The notes under the pieces were generated by a model. It made no database searches and was not told the DNA's origin. It worked only from the letters and a program-made list of their open reading frames with translations. A stretch of 64,000 nt of DNA from Sialis fuliginosa (taxonomy: Eukaryota; Arthropoda; Insecta; Megaloptera; Sialidae), in the NCBI GenBank assembly GCA_961205875.1, contig OY540810.1:23250001-23314000 (forward strand). The letters are read 5' to 3'. Below, one piece after another: positions 23,764-36,101 of this stretch (positions within the stretch are counted from its first letter, which is position 1; every line of letters begins with the position of its first letter). The translations under genes were made by a program, and so were the position numbers.

Positions 23764-24207
23764 GGTCGTGTTCAGCCGAACTAAGTCCTGAGTAAACTTA
23801 GTAAGTTAGTAAGTGCACTAAGCTAAGTTTTCGGCCTGGACACTTTACGGATACTAAGATACTAAGGAACTTTTTTCTCGCCGCCATTTTACTTAGTATA
23901 CTCACGTAAACGTTATCAACAAGAAATAAGTAATAAAGGAAAAATAATACGATTTGTGAGTCAAAAATATTTTTTTTTGTGTAAAATTGAACTTTACAAA
24001 ATGGACGAGTGTAATTACAATAATAAATAATGTCATCAACATACAAGATAGAGCATAAATATATAGGTTATGAGTCTTATAACTATCACAAAGTAGTAAG
24101 TGTGTCCAGGCGGAAAACACACTGTACTTAGACGGTTAGGGCAAACTTTCTCTTACTCTAACTAACTTACTAAGTTTACTCAGGACTTAGTTCTGCTGAA
24201 CACGACC
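23764..24207. mobile_element. Terminal-inverted-repeat element, 444 bp, ATT flanks
   Basis: Left GGTCGTGTTCAGC.GAACTA, AGTCCTGAGTAAACTTAGTA, and the right end is its reverse complement through about 50 bp. The element is bracketed by ATT on both sides (23761-23763, 24208-24210), a possible three-base target duplication of PIF/Harbinger type. The arms are rich in CTTAGTAAG-like words. Reverse frames at 23798-24046 and 23902-24120 fall inside and have no recognisable product. Confidence 0.85.
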
Positions 24208-24210
24208 ATT

Positions 24211-25115
24211 GATACAGCACTACATTGTATTTGAATTGCAAAAATAACAATGTTTTCTACATATATTGCTTATTTTTCTTAAACTTTCTTGATTTACAAG
24301 ACAAGATCTTTAAATAACTTTTTTCACTGTATAAAAAGTAATTTTGTTAACACATCTTTTACCAAATTAGAGTTAATAAAATACCTATAATATAATTTTT
24401 TTGCGTAATTTAAGACTATCATGGTGGTCTTTAACTAATTCCTAATTTTCGATAAAAATATCTTAATCTTTGGTTCACGTTTCAGAAAAGGTTACAATGG
24501 ACGTTCAGCTGTGAATATGTCCACCGAATAATCTTATAAAACATACTATAGGTATATTAACAATAATTTACAAAATAAAAAACTCATAAAAATAAGTTTC
24601 TATAGTTTATCATAATTCTATTCTTTTACCAAGTACCTACCATCATCATTCTTCAACATTTCAATAATTATTACTCATAAAGATCAAATGTTAACACGAT
24701 ATAAGATTAAAGATAACAAATGTTTATTTGATGTAGGTTTAAAATATAAAAATAATTTCCAAAATATATGCATAATAATATATGTATTATGATTAGGGGT
24801 CATTTTCATTCCATAATATTTATGTTTTGTAATTTTTTCGGGGTCGTTCAACTTTTATAACTTCGTGAATTTTATATGTAGAAAGAGAGAGATTGTCTGT
24901 ATGTGTATGTATTAGGTAATAATTTAATAGCTGAATGTATATAACAGTAAATCAACGGATTGTCTTCAATTTATAATTTGATGCACTTACTTTTTCTTTC
25001 ACTTTTTAATTTGGATGTTCAAAAATAAGTGTTTTTAATTTAACGTAATAAATTAGTTATATAATATATGAAATTGGATAAATCTAGGTTTCAAGTAAAT
25101 AGAATGGTCCTTATA
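24211..25115. other. AT-rich stretch, nothing recognised
   Basis: No frames, repeats or motifs I can support. Confidence 0.5.
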
Positions 25116-25125
25116 TCCATACTAA

Positions 25126-25636
25126 TCCATACTTAATATTATAAATGCGAAAGTGTGTCTGTCTGTCTCTCTGTCTGTTTGTTACCTTTTCACGGCTAAG
25201 CCGCTGAACCGATCTTGATGCAATTTAGCACTGAGATAGCTTGCATCCCGAGGACGGACATAGGTTACTTCGTATCTCGAAAATTGAACCCGTAAGGGAT
25301 TGCAAAAGGGTTGAAAAATTTGTATAGGGAATTTTTTTTAGTAATAAATATTTCACCCCCTGTCACATATAAAGGGTTGTAATTAGTTTTATTCGATCCG
25401 GTGGGAAAAATACCACAGGGATGGGGTATTAGAAGGAAAAACAACTCCCTATCTCGCATAGCAGTCGAGATATTTACTATTTTGCATAATGAATGAAAAC
25501 CAAAATATAAAAAAATTATATTTCACACTTTTACATATGAATGGTTGTAATTAGTTTCATTCGATCCGGCGGAAAAAATATCATAGGGATGGGGGGTTTC
25601 GAAATCCACGCGAGCGAAGCCGCGGGTTGCAGCTAG
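25126..25636 (+). mobile_element. Non-autonomous Helitron, family H2 (511 bp)
   Basis: Starts A|TCCATACTTAATATTATAAA (an alternative A|TC lies 10 bp earlier, at 25116), is followed by a TGTCTGTCTGTC microsatellite and AAGCCGCTGAACCGATCTTG, and ends with the GCGAGCGAAGCCGCGGG hairpin word, then CAGCTAG|T. The right end closely resembles that of family H1 while most of the interior differs. The interior holds two related blocks with GATCCGG(T/C)GG..AAAATA (25394, 25564). The reverse frame 25265-25459 is incidental. Confidence 0.88.
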
Positions 25637-26589
25637 TTATTTAATATGTGATTAGTTTACAAACATTATCGTTAATGAAGAATTAAATTTTAAATCCAAT
25701 AAAATAAAAATAAATGGGAAGAGTTAGTAATAATAAATTTAAACCTAGTCAAGCCATTAAAATTTTAAAAAGAAAAAAACCATCTCGATGAAGAGTATTT
25801 ATTTTAAATTCATGAACAGACTGTTGTGTGTATGTATATATAGTAATAAAAATAGAAAATTATATTTAGACAATCAATAAATCTATTTGATTAAAAATGT
25901 AATTAGGCTTCCTACGAGAACAGACTTTCTGAAACGTAACTAATACACTAATAATACAGTACATTATAAAACGTTTCAACTATGCATACATATAGCAAAC
26001 ATAAATTTAGGTTTGACGTACTGTCAAAAATAAAATTATGAAGAATACAGTACAGATTGAAAGCGCAAAATTTAGACATAAATCATAGCACGGCAATCAA
26101 TGTATTATTATTTGCATTAAGCCTAGGGGCAGTGGTTTTATAAAAATATAATAAATTAACATTTAATGACTTATAAAATGACGCTGATTTAAAACAAATT
26201 GGTTAAACTTGATTATGAAAATTACCAAAAATAAAGAAGTAAAGTTTTATTGTGTATTTTATATGTTATTCGCTTTATTGAAATAATGTACATATATTAA
26301 AATGAAATACAAGTACTACTTACCTATTGCCTGCAAATGTAACTGACAAGTTTGTAGTAAAATTCGCTTATCACTAGTTATCACACTCCGATTAGGTTCC
26401 TGTAATTAATGTATTATGATATTTAAATCCTTTTTTGTGTACCGAACAGAGACAGATATTTTGACACACACTTTTAAGAAAATCAAGTTATTATATTTTT
26501 TAGTTTGATATAAAATTATATAAGTATCCCATTTATCATTTTTCAAAATAATGTGTAATATGTATTGAATATATAACAATTTTATTATG
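25637..26589. other. AT-rich stretch, nothing recognised
   Basis: Contains one short reverse frame (26406-26603) of no recognisable product. Confidence 0.45.
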
Positions 26590-27165
26590 TAAATATATTG
26601 CATCCTCGCAATATCAAAGATACGATAAGTTTTATGATCGTTTTAAAATTAGAAAAAAAATATTCTCCGATTTAAAAATTTTAACTTGATTTTTTCATTT
26701 CAAGTCAAACACTTTTCGTTCTGTATTTGTCTGGCTGTGTGTGTGTGTGTGTGTCTCCTGAATCCTTGTCACACGTATAACTCATGAACCACCTTGGTTG
26801 ATTAATTGGGTCTAGCTTAAGGACGGTCTCATTTAAAAATTATCAAAATCGTGTGTAAGGGGGAGGGGCGACACCCCAAAATATTAATTTTTTGAATATA
26901 TCTCAAGAAAGACATATGTTACGTGAAAATCTTAAAGAATCTTTTACAACAATGTTTGTTGTAAAATATTCTTTAACCAGGTGCTTATTAAGAAAAATGT
27001 CGAATTAATATTTTTTATAAAATTGTATGAAAATTAAATGGTTAACCAATGGGAGGCAGTTCATCTGAATACTTTATCGGTTTTTATTTAAATTGTTCAA
27101 TAATTAACTACCATTGCTGAATTTAGTACGAGGAAGCACTGTGCATTTACTTGGCAGATATTTTT
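26590..27165 (-). mobile_element. Q-family element, copy 1
   Basis: An inverted copy of 35392-36232. In reverse complement it has TTACTTGGCAGAT near the outer edge, GAGGAAGCA, TTAAATGGTTAACCAATG, GTGTGTAAGGGGGAGGGG, AATCCTTGTCACACG and a GT microsatellite, ending near CATCCTCGCAATATC. Short ends GCTTCCTCG face each other. No coding frame. The forward frame 27151-27393 begins at its edge and is not a gene. Confidence 0.75.
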
Positions 27166-27692
27166 AAGAATTTGTTTGGGGAAGGGCTAAAGCAGTATAA
27201 GTTACTTGTATCTTTATTTTTGCTTATTTTCATAATTAAGTTCATTCACATGAAATTATTTATTAACTTATTAATGTATGTAACCTACCTACATGCAACA
27301 AATATCAGACAAAAAGTATGGTTATGTATGACTTATAAACACAAATCCCCCAACCATAATAAATGCTTAGACTTAGACGTATTTCAACAGTAATGCTATC
27401 ATCATCACAATCTTAAATACATTTTGATATACCTACATGTTTATTCACTAATTGTTAGTTGAAAGAACGAATTTCCTATTACAAGCATATTTAAAAAAAA
27501 ATACAAATACATATACACTCACACATTATTCAACAATCTTTTAATGAATTATTTGATATTTTTAGTCAAAAAAATAATGGAAAGTTATTTATTGTTTAGG
27601 TTGGTGTTGGAAGATAAATATTTAAATTATTTTGATATTCTAAATTTTTCTTATTGTTAATATAGACACATTATGACAATTTTACCCGATTT
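27166..27692. other. AT-rich stretch with one unrecognised open frame
   Basis: Forward frame 27151-27393 (80 codons) is hydrophobic in its middle but lies on the Q-family edge and has no homologue I recognise. Nothing else was seen. Confidence 0.4.
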
Positions 27693-27700
27693 AAAGAAAG

Positions 27701-28003
27701 CAGTGGCGTAGATAGCATTTTGCAATGGGGGGGGGGATAAATAAAAAAAAATTCGGAGGCCACCAAAATATTATATCATAATTTTGAATTAAATTGTAGT
27801 TAGTGTACCCTTTATTACTAAAAAAAAGGTCGTCCCATTAAAAATTAAGCAATAAAATGAAAACCTTTTTTTTTTACTCCTAATTTACCACTTTTACTAT
27901 TTTATACATACCTACTAGAAGAGTTAAAAAATTGTCTCTCAGTTAAAAAATATTTTTGAGTTTTCTCATGATGTAGGCCCATAGGGGGTGATCTACGCCA
28001 CTG
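27701..28003. mobile_element. hAT-type MITE with perfect 8-bp target duplication (303 bp)
   Basis: Ends are CAGTGGCGTAGATAG and CTACGCCACTG, flanked by AAAGAAAG at 27693-27700 and again at 28004-28011. CAGTGGCGTA ends and eight-base duplications are typical of the hAT superfamily. A G-run (27727-27736) sits near the left end and a matching purine/pyrimidine mirror near the right. The intact duplication points to fairly recent insertion. No transposase is encoded. Confidence 0.93.
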
Positions 28004-28011
28004 AAAGAAAG

Positions 28012-29880
28012 GAGTAGGTTCTCAATTCGGCTGTGGATTTTTTGTGTATTTTTGGGTATAACTCCATATATTCCATATAAATTTTATCAGAATCTGACTA
28101 TGGATTTCGATGACCGCCACTCAAAAGGGAAAAATAAAAAAAAATAAAAATACCGAATTAAAAAAAAAATCTTAAAAACACAGAAAAGTACAGTGCTTCA
28201 AAAGCTGTTAAATTTAATTATTATAATATACTTTTCAGTGTTTTAAGGATTTTTTTGAAGTCTGTTTTATTTTTTTATGTATTTTATTTTTAATAAATAA
28301 TACTAATAATAAACCAAGATTTTGACTATATTCATTATCAGATAATTTTTTATCGCAATGATATGTCTTGATTCTTGTAAAATAAGGCTACTATATATAG
28401 TTACTGTTGTTTCAAGTCAACTTGTATCTGTCTTTTTATCATGTATATAGGTATATATACATTTTATCTATACATACATCTACAGCCTCAGTACAATTAA
28501 GACAATATGCAAATAATAAGTTTTTTTATTCATAACATCACCAGTATACAATTTAATCCGAAAATCAGTCAGTTATGAGAATTATATCTGACAAGCAAGT
28601 CTTTGGGAAAAGAAATGCAGAAGTAAATATGTCACTTATTAAAATATCATTTGCTGAAAGCAATTTTAGTGTCTTTCTCAGATAACCATCAGTGTGGACG
28701 TTGTAAGTTGTACAGCAATTCAAATGTAAAGTCTTTTCTTAATCACTTCTTTAGCATTCAGGTTGCATTATGTATTTATTCAGAAGATACAAGCGCACTT
28801 TATAATTCGAGGTTGTTAAGTAAGTTAAATGTATGTACCATAAAATATAAATCTTGTAATTTTATTTTAAAAATATTTCATACAAGTGATTAAATAATTA
28901 AAGGAGAAAAACAAGATTAAAAATTCAACAACATTTTTGAATAAAATTTTACTTTTATTTAAATATTAAGTTGTTTCTTAATATTTGATCAACATGATTA
29001 ATACCAAAGAGATATATTTGAGTAGAAGAAGAATTATTTATTACGTATAATAAAAAACAAAAATTTTCTTCAATTTAAACAATAAAGTAGCTACTCGAAA
29101 AAATTTTTGTCATAGCCAAAATAAAAATATTTCGTAAATATTTTAAGTGGAATTAATAATTATCAAATACATATTTAACTATTGATTTGAGTAAGACAAC
29201 ATAAAATAATCCTGTTATTGATATTTTCTTAAATGTTTGTATTATAAGCCCTTTTGTACTTTAAAATGAATAGGTTTTGCTTGAAATGTGACATTCCTAA
29301 ATTTTTATGAATCTTTACATTTTAAGACCTCTATAATGCCAAAATAATTTGAAAGGTATGTCAATGTGGCTGTTTGATAAACATACCAAATAATCTCAAA
29401 AACAACGTAGAAAAATTTCTTACATTCGCGTTGGCCTGGTGGAAAATTGCCGTATGTAGATACATATACATTACTTTATATTCGACTTACCCAAAATAGA
29501 TAAATATCAATTTTTTGACAGTTGATCATATATTGACGTCTAGGTTTTTTATTTAAAATACGGTGATGAATTGTATTAGGAAATTATATTTTACACAGTT
29601 ATACATTTGATTAATGCACGTATCTGCAATATGTGAAAAAACTAGTAGAAAAAAATCATAAATAATTTAACAGCAATTTGTAAATAAAAAAAAACCAACA
29701 TGCACACAGAATTCTAAATATCGAGCATAAAATATTAACGACGTTCCAATTTGTGTTTTTCGATTCTTTTGCTTAATCATTCTATTGTTTGGATCGGAGC
29801 GTGCATAAATTAACGTTATGCGTATAATTTAAAGCAGCCAATAACGAGATCTGTCTTACAACGGTTATTATACACAATGT
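28012..29880. other. AT-rich stretch, no gene recognised
   Basis: One forward frame (28651-28893, 80 codons, five cysteines) shows no family I know. The remainder is AT-rich without repeat partners. Confidence 0.4.
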
Positions 29881-29939
29881 TCACTTAATTCACCCATATC
29901 CATATATGTCCAATATACATACATCCAGGTGTTTGTTTG

Positions 29940-30150
29940 TTTATTTATCGAATGTCCAGCGCGCTTGACACAGACTTCGGGGTGCAGCATTTGCATAATT
30001 TGTGCGAACGCATTGTCGGCGACTCAAAATGCACCAGGATTTATTACATGATACTTCTGTCTTTCTCTTTTTCGTTTATTGCGCTCGATGCACAAACTCG
30101 TGCGCTTTCGAATTCGATGTCGGATAGTTTTACACGGACGTTTGTTTATT
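29940..30150. promoter_or_regulatory. GC-richer unique block with octamer-like and TTTATTGC motifs; candidate regulatory element
   Basis: This block is clearly richer in GC and CpG than its surroundings and is not repeated in the window. It holds ATTTGCATAA (POU-octamer-like), TTTATTAC and TTTATTGCG (posterior-Hox/Caudal-like), and several GTGCG words. A forward frame of 72 codons spans it, with no recognised product. An enhancer or conserved non-coding element is inferred only from composition and motifs. Confidence 0.3.
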
Positions 30151-30324
30151 TTTAATTAGATGAAGTATGGTTCAATACATTCTGTCGGGTAGTGTTCTAA
30201 GAAAGAAATCTGTTGTACCTATATATCGATGGACTAATTCTAATGTATCGTAGCCATCAACATTTTTGAAATAGAATTATTATGATAATATTGCAGGTGC
30301 TGGAGGTCATTTCGTTTGTAAAAT

Positions 30325-30405
30325 TAAGCCGATGACATAGACACAGAACATGGACTGTACATCTGATTCGAAAATTGAGTCTTCACAAAAAGCATATTTT
30401 GGACC
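30325..30405 (+). repeat. S-family repeat, copy 3
   Basis: CATAGACACAGAACATGGAC, TGTACATCTGATTCGAAAAT follow the order seen at 20.7, 23.0 and 46.65 kb. Confidence 0.6.
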
Positions 30406-30737
30406 TATTTATTTAAACATAGGTGATAAAACGATTGTTTGGGTTATACTTCTATCTCCATTTTTGTGAATAAAATTTTACACATTATGTTAATATAGAA
30501 TGTGCAAGCAATTTTCTGTCTATGGCATTTTTTTCCAGAATATGTTTCAGTGACACCTTGGTAATAAGTTATTCTATTTGAAATGACCCACTGAGAACAT
30601 TTCTTGCTTGACCATTTTTGATTTTCTTTATATTTTATACATTGTTTATCTAATAAATTAGTAATTCAAAACATATTCCATTATATTTTTATTTAATTCG
30701 GATTATGAGATACAGGCAGATTTGTATGTTATTTTTA

Positions 30738-30946
30738 GGGTTGATTCAGACTATCGTGCTGATCCTGATCCGGTTTCGCTTCAATCAAATTAAATATAAA
30801 TAAACAATAAACAATGAGAGCGTTCACACTATAGGTATCGCGCCGGTCTCGGTCCAGTCACGCTCCGATATAGTATTCTATACTAAATATTTGACTGGAG
30901 CGAGACCGAACCGAGATAGGCACGATGCGATAGTGTGAATCGACAT
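30738..30946. mobile_element. MITE family G, short form with single arms (209 bp)
   Basis: Ends GGGTTGATTCAGACTATCG and the reverse complement of TGTCGATTCACACTATCG. Shares AAATATAAATAAACAATAAA, the phrase TTCACACTATAGGTATCG and GGTCTCGGTCCAGTCACGC with 23194-23637, but has one arm unit per side. TTTA occurs on both flanks and could be a target duplication. Confidence 0.82.
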
Positions 30947-31626
30947 TTAATGGTTAACCGTAAATACAATGGCTTTTTATATATAAGAGAATGTTTTGAG
31001 TAGAATGCATTGCACATCCCTAAAAGTTACGTTATATGTATTAAGTTTTTCGAAAATGTTATTTCTAGTAAAACAGTTAGCTCTAAAAGACACACATTTA
31101 TTTTTTTGTTATTTTATCTTTAGATCCGTAAAAATCATGCCCTTTTAAAAATTGTGGAAAGTATCAATTCTTAAATGCTGCTGTTTTCAAAATTCAAAAC
31201 TCAAGTCAGTTTTTATTTTAATGCTAAAGTGAGATTTTTTTTGTATTTACGTACAAAAATTGTTCTGCTTTTTCTGCTATGTATATAATAATATATTGTC
31301 CATACATATATAGATGGCTCAATGTTAAAAAAGTTATTTATCCAACGTGAACAAGATTTGACATATCAAAAGCAATCAATAATGATTGATAAGTTTATCA
31401 GTATTTTAACATTTCAATCTCATTTTTTTGTAAAGTTTATGTAAATATCTATGTATCTCTATCTATTTGACATTATATTAAAACTTTAATAATTTGACTC
31501 GTGATATAATATACTAACCTAAATTTAAACTTTAGGAAAAATAAGTTTTCAGTTTCTCCACGCCGCTGACAACTAATCACATAATTGATTCAGATTCACG
31601 TCACACCGTGAGAACTTATACATGCA
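30947..31626. other. AT-rich stretch, nothing recognised
   Basis: No frames or repeats that can be supported. Confidence 0.45.
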
Positions 31627-31668
31627 TTGTTATACAGTAGACGAGCAGTACCTACGCAAAGATATTGT

Positions 31669-31776
31669 ATGGCGCCCATTATTTGGAAAACTAAAACCAA
31701 TACATCAAGATTAATGTGGATGTTCTTGACAATTAGCAGTATTTTGTTGCCATATATTACACCACCAAGTGTGGGT
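31669..31776 (+). CDS. Weak candidate first exon coding a signal peptide
   Basis: Within a 103-codon forward frame, the ATG at 31669 (ATGGCGCCC) begins a segment of about 36 residues with a basic start (K8, K10, R15), a hydrophobic core (residues about 17-29, MFLTISSILLPYI) and a small-residue, proline-containing tail, the layout of a secretion signal. Possible splice donors follow (GT at 31777 and 31782), none strong. First exons coding only a signal peptide next to huge introns are common in insect cell-surface genes. Nothing downstream in the window continues it, so this may be chance; treat as a suggestion. Confidence 0.15.
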
Positions 31777-31938
31777 GTTAAGTGTATGTATATCTGTATG
31801 TACGAGTTGGCCAGTGATTTATTGATAAAATTCTATTTACCGACTCACAACTCCGCGCAAATTCCCTCTTCATCACGAAAAAATATAGCGAATAGTAATA
31901 TCAATGTATTCTTGTTAATTATAGTAAAACAATTATAA

Positions 31939-33290
31939 ACACACTATCGAAAGGAGGGGTGGCGGTAGGGAGCTAAATTAACCCCGGTGCGCTGTTGTCC
32001 ATGTTGTCATTTTGTTTGGAACCCATATATCTAAAGTATTCTAAATAATAGGAGAAAGCTATATAATTATTTCTGAAAGCAGATGCTCTATTTTTGACGA
32101 TCTTTGTTTTTTTAGTTATCACCAAACTTATTACAAAACCCGGAGAATTTGCACCCAAACCCTGAAACTCCGGATCAAAACCTGAGATCTGGTCACCCTA
32201 CTTCTGAATGATCTTAAACCTTTCTTCTATAAATTATATTTATTTTAAATTGTTAAAAAAAACTGGAAGTTCTTATAACAATTTTTAACATTTGGACTTC
32301 ATTGGTAATAAATCTGCACGTAAAAAAAGACACCGATTCTCTATAACCAAGTGATATAACTTCCTGATCTTAAAATAAATAACATTCCTAACTGTCACTG
32401 TTAAACTATTTTATAATTTAAGAAATCGTATTATTATAGTGTAGTAAGATAGATACGAATATTAAAAAAAACTTTTACCTACATAGACACAAATTTATGA
32501 TACCTAAATTAAACAATTGTATATACTTTTAGTAAACTTTTTCTAATCATAAATAAGTAACACGTATATGATCAAGTATATTACATGAAAAAATTCACTG
32601 AATTGTTACTTTTCTTATTTCTTTTTCAACAATAAATATTTTAAATCGACTTTCTCATAATTTGCTCGGAATGGTCGTATATTACATTAAATAATGACTC
32701 TAAAACAAACTAGGAAGCCATTGAAAATATTACTTTTGTTCAATCGAATATGTAGATTAAGAAAAAGAAATAGAAACATGTAACATAAGCGGTTCATAAA
32801 TTTTGACATGCAAATATGAAACCTAAGGATCATCACACACGATACAATTTAATCTCACATTTCGAAATTGTAAATGTTATTCACAATTTTTCAGTTTTGA
32901 TTTTATTATATATTAATTTTAGGGACTTGAAACTGAACCCGAACCTTTTCATAGATAACCGGTAACCATATATTTTTAAAAGATTTAATAAAAATTATTT
33001 TTAATACTCTATGATTTTTAAAAGAGATTATAAAATGTACCAACTGGAAATCTATTTGAATTTTATGGTATGATGTGAGTTATCAAGTCCACTACTAAAA
33101 ATTACATATTTTTTACTTTCTTTTTTAATTCTATAACTGAATTACATTTCAATTTGCAAAATAAATCTAAAAAGTAGAGATTTCAATTTTGTAAATGTAT
33201 TTTTTTTTCCTTTTTTCTAGCCATATTTTAAAGGCTATTACTGTTTTTTCTTCTTCTGAAAATGTTTTATTTGTTAATTTTCGATCAAAA
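31939..33290. other. AT-rich stretch, nothing recognised
   Basis: Contains one reverse frame (31973-32158) without recognisable product and, near 32930, a single CTGAACCCGAACC phrase related to the repeat at 33.3 kb. Confidence 0.4.
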
Positions 33291-33311
33291 TAATTTTCTT
33301 TCAATTACAAA

Positions 33312-33416
33312 CTTGAACCCGAACCCGAACCTGAAAAAAGAACGGTTTTTGAACCCAAATAATTTGCACCATGCTGAACCAGAACCCGACCCGAAATTTA
33401 TATTTGAACCCGAACT
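33312..33416 (+). repeat. GAACCC-rich degenerate microsatellite
   Basis: Six-base GAACCC units appear in runs (GAACCCGAACCCGAACC) and again through 33416 with drift. A related phrase lies near 32936. It is not a telomeric repeat. Confidence 0.6.
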
Positions 33417-35150
33417 TATCGATATACAATTACCATGATTTTTTTGTGGCACTAGGTTTTTAGATTTGACACAAAAGTAGAAAACCTCTTAATAAACTGA
33501 AATAGTTTAATACATTTATACTAGATACAATGATCAAAAGCGGTAAACAATTAAAGAGAAATGTAATTAATATTTCATTTAGGTAGTTGGTGAGTTTTCA
33601 AATAATAATTTGGCCATTAATTAAGTTCATTACTATTTATTTGTAACAATTAAGTTTTGATTTACTTATTTAAACAATTCACGAATGATTTAGACTCGAA
33701 AAACAAGGGTTAATATTAGATCTATATAGACGTTATAGAGAATCTATTCCTATTTAATATGAATACAAGACTACAATTGTTTCACTAATGGACCGTGTTT
33801 GGCGAACTGAAAACGTAATATAAATATATCAGCTTTCTTCAAATCAACTGACTATTTTAAAATCAATTGTATTGGTAATATATTGAAGTTAGAAAGCTGT
33901 CAATCATATATAAATTCATCAAATAAAACCATTTTCGATATGCGTTTACATACAATTGTTATGTAACATTCTGTAGTATTTCTTTTTTTTTATTAAAATA
34001 TGTTATTGTCTTTAAATTGACATTTAATTTATCAATGCCAAAAAAATATCGGTGTATTTTTACAATTTTTTTATATAAAGACAGACAGCTGTCTTGCGGA
34101 AAATATATTATTGTGGATATGATTTTTCGACGGTATTACGATACTTCCATATCCTTCGTAAAAAATAATTTTGATAATTATAAATTAGTAAAGAAGAAAA
34201 ATTGTTTATTTAATTTTTATAGGTGCGTGTAAATTCCAACGATGATTTCGAAAGTTAATAAAAAAATAATAATTAACTATAAATTAGTGTCGAATAAACC
34301 ATATTATAATTTATTAATTAAATGTGTCCTCAATTGAATGAAATGAATTATAATTTATCCTGTTAAAAAACATATTTCTACAAAATAATAATAACAATAA
34401 TAATAATAATAGATAATCCATTAACCCAAATTTGTACCAATACAAATAATATATTACCTATAAATCTTTGCAAAAGAATGTTAACGTGCTAAAATTTCTT
34501 TGTAATTATTTGGGCTAGAAAACTTTACATGCATACTTTTATTTATTACATATATCAAATTGATTTAGATGTAATGAAACGTAAATATGTGTTGAAAATA
34601 TTTAGTGCATATATATACATGTTTATCAATCATTAAAATTTTAATAGTACATTCATACATACACATACATAGGTACAGATTTATAACTATTATATAATGA
34701 TTATCATAGAGAGTATAATGTTGAACATGAAAAAATATATATATATAGATATACAAGAAATTAATTTCTCAATAAAATAAAATGATAACGTCGTTAATAA
34801 ATTATGTATTTTTTATTATTGTGTATTTTTAATCAGGTCGTATTGTGAAATATTTTTATTTGCATAAAATTGTTGACTAACTAGGTATATTTACATTTTT
34901 TTTTGGTTTCTGGATGTAAGTCGCATTTTCTCTTCTTACTGGCTAATGTTTCAATGCAGTGTACTTCTACAATTCTTATAGAAAAGTTAAAGTAAAATAA
35001 TTGAAAAATCAATCAATATTAATATGAATTGAAATTTAGATTTCTCAATTTAAAATAATGATTTCAAAACATTTTTTTATGTATGTATGAGTTTATAATA
35101 TAATACTTATGATTTCTTACTTTCTTATGCTATATGTATGAAATACATAT
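33417..35150. other. AT-rich stretch, nothing recognised
   Basis: Short AT microsatellites (for example near 34735-34750) and short open frames only. Confidence 0.45.
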
Positions 35151-35607
35151 AGTATAAGTAAGTATTGTTAAGTCGATTTTGTAAGAATTCGAGATTTTGA
35201 TGGAAATATCTATTTTTATGTTCTCTGAATTAATTCTGACTATTTTCACAATGATTTATGTGTCTGTCTGTAGGAACGATATATGTTTTTTTTGTGATTT
35301 TGAAAACGTTCTAACAACCGAAAACAGATGTTTGCTCTTGTTAATTTTTTAATTTTTCGAATTATTTTTGAATCGAAGAAAATTATAAAAAACATCTGCC
35401 AAGTAAATGCACAGTGCTTCCTCGTGCTAAATTCACTAAAACCGATAGTGTTCAGATAAATTGCCTGGCATTGGTTAACCATTTAATTTTTATACAAATT
35501 TTACTAAAAAATCTTAGTTCGAATTTTTTCTTAAAACGCACCTGAATATTTTTTCATATATTTTTAATTTTTTGACAATATCAATCTAAATCTAAATTTA
35601 TGCAAAT

Positions 35608-35685
35608 GTCAAAATGACATTTAAAACGTCAAAGTGACATTTAAAACGCCAAAGTGACATTTAAAACGTCAAAATGACACTTAAT
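35608..35685 (+). repeat. 20-bp tandem array, about 3.9 copies
   Basis: Unit GTCAAAATGACATTTAAAAC repeats in phase with single-base differences (AAAATGACAT/AAAGTGACAT; ACGTC/ACGCC). It lies inside Q copy 2 only. Confidence 0.88.
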
Positions 35686-36026
35686 ATATCCAATCAAATA
35701 TCAATTTAGAAAAACAAAACACGAATTTTTAAAATTAATTTAGATAAATCTTTGTAAGGGAATATTTTACAACAAACGTAGTAGACCCATATTATAGGAA
35801 ATTTAATTCTCTAGAAAAAATATTCTATAAAATTTTCTCGTAACATGTGTCGTTCTTGAGATATCTTGAAAAAATAAATATTTTGGGGTGTCACCCCTCC
35901 CCCTTACACACGATTTTGATGATTTTGAAATGGGACCGTCCTCAAACCAAACCCAACCATCCGACCAAGTTTCAATAATATCGGTTCAGTGGTTCATTAG
36001 TTATGCGTGTGACAAGGATTCAGGGG

Positions 36027-36101
36027 ACAGACGGACGGACGGACGGACGGACGGACGGACACACGGACACACGGACACACGGACACACGGACAGACACGG
36101 A
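36027..36101 (+). repeat. Compound microsatellite: ACGG run then ACACACGG run
   Basis: About eight four-base GACG/ACGG units are followed by four eight-base units ACACACGG. The matching place in Q copy 1 (26737-26754) has a plain GT/AC run instead, so the repeat turned over after the copies split. Confidence 0.9.

Noticed and set aside
23798-24120. Two overlapping reverse frames of 82 and 72 codons
   Set aside because: They lie inside a 444-bp non-autonomous element and show no transposase motif.
28651-28893. 80-codon forward frame with five cysteines
   Set aside because: No signal peptide, no regular cysteine spacing of a known family, and no flanking gene signals.
33312-33416. GAACCC runs as a subtelomeric or protein-coding repeat
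   Set aside because: Open frames are short and the unit drifts quickly; it is a plain microsatellite.
35608-35685. Regular 20-bp repeats that might suggest a CRISPR array
   Set aside because: Units are contiguous without unique spacers, drift among themselves, and lie in a eukaryotic transposon.
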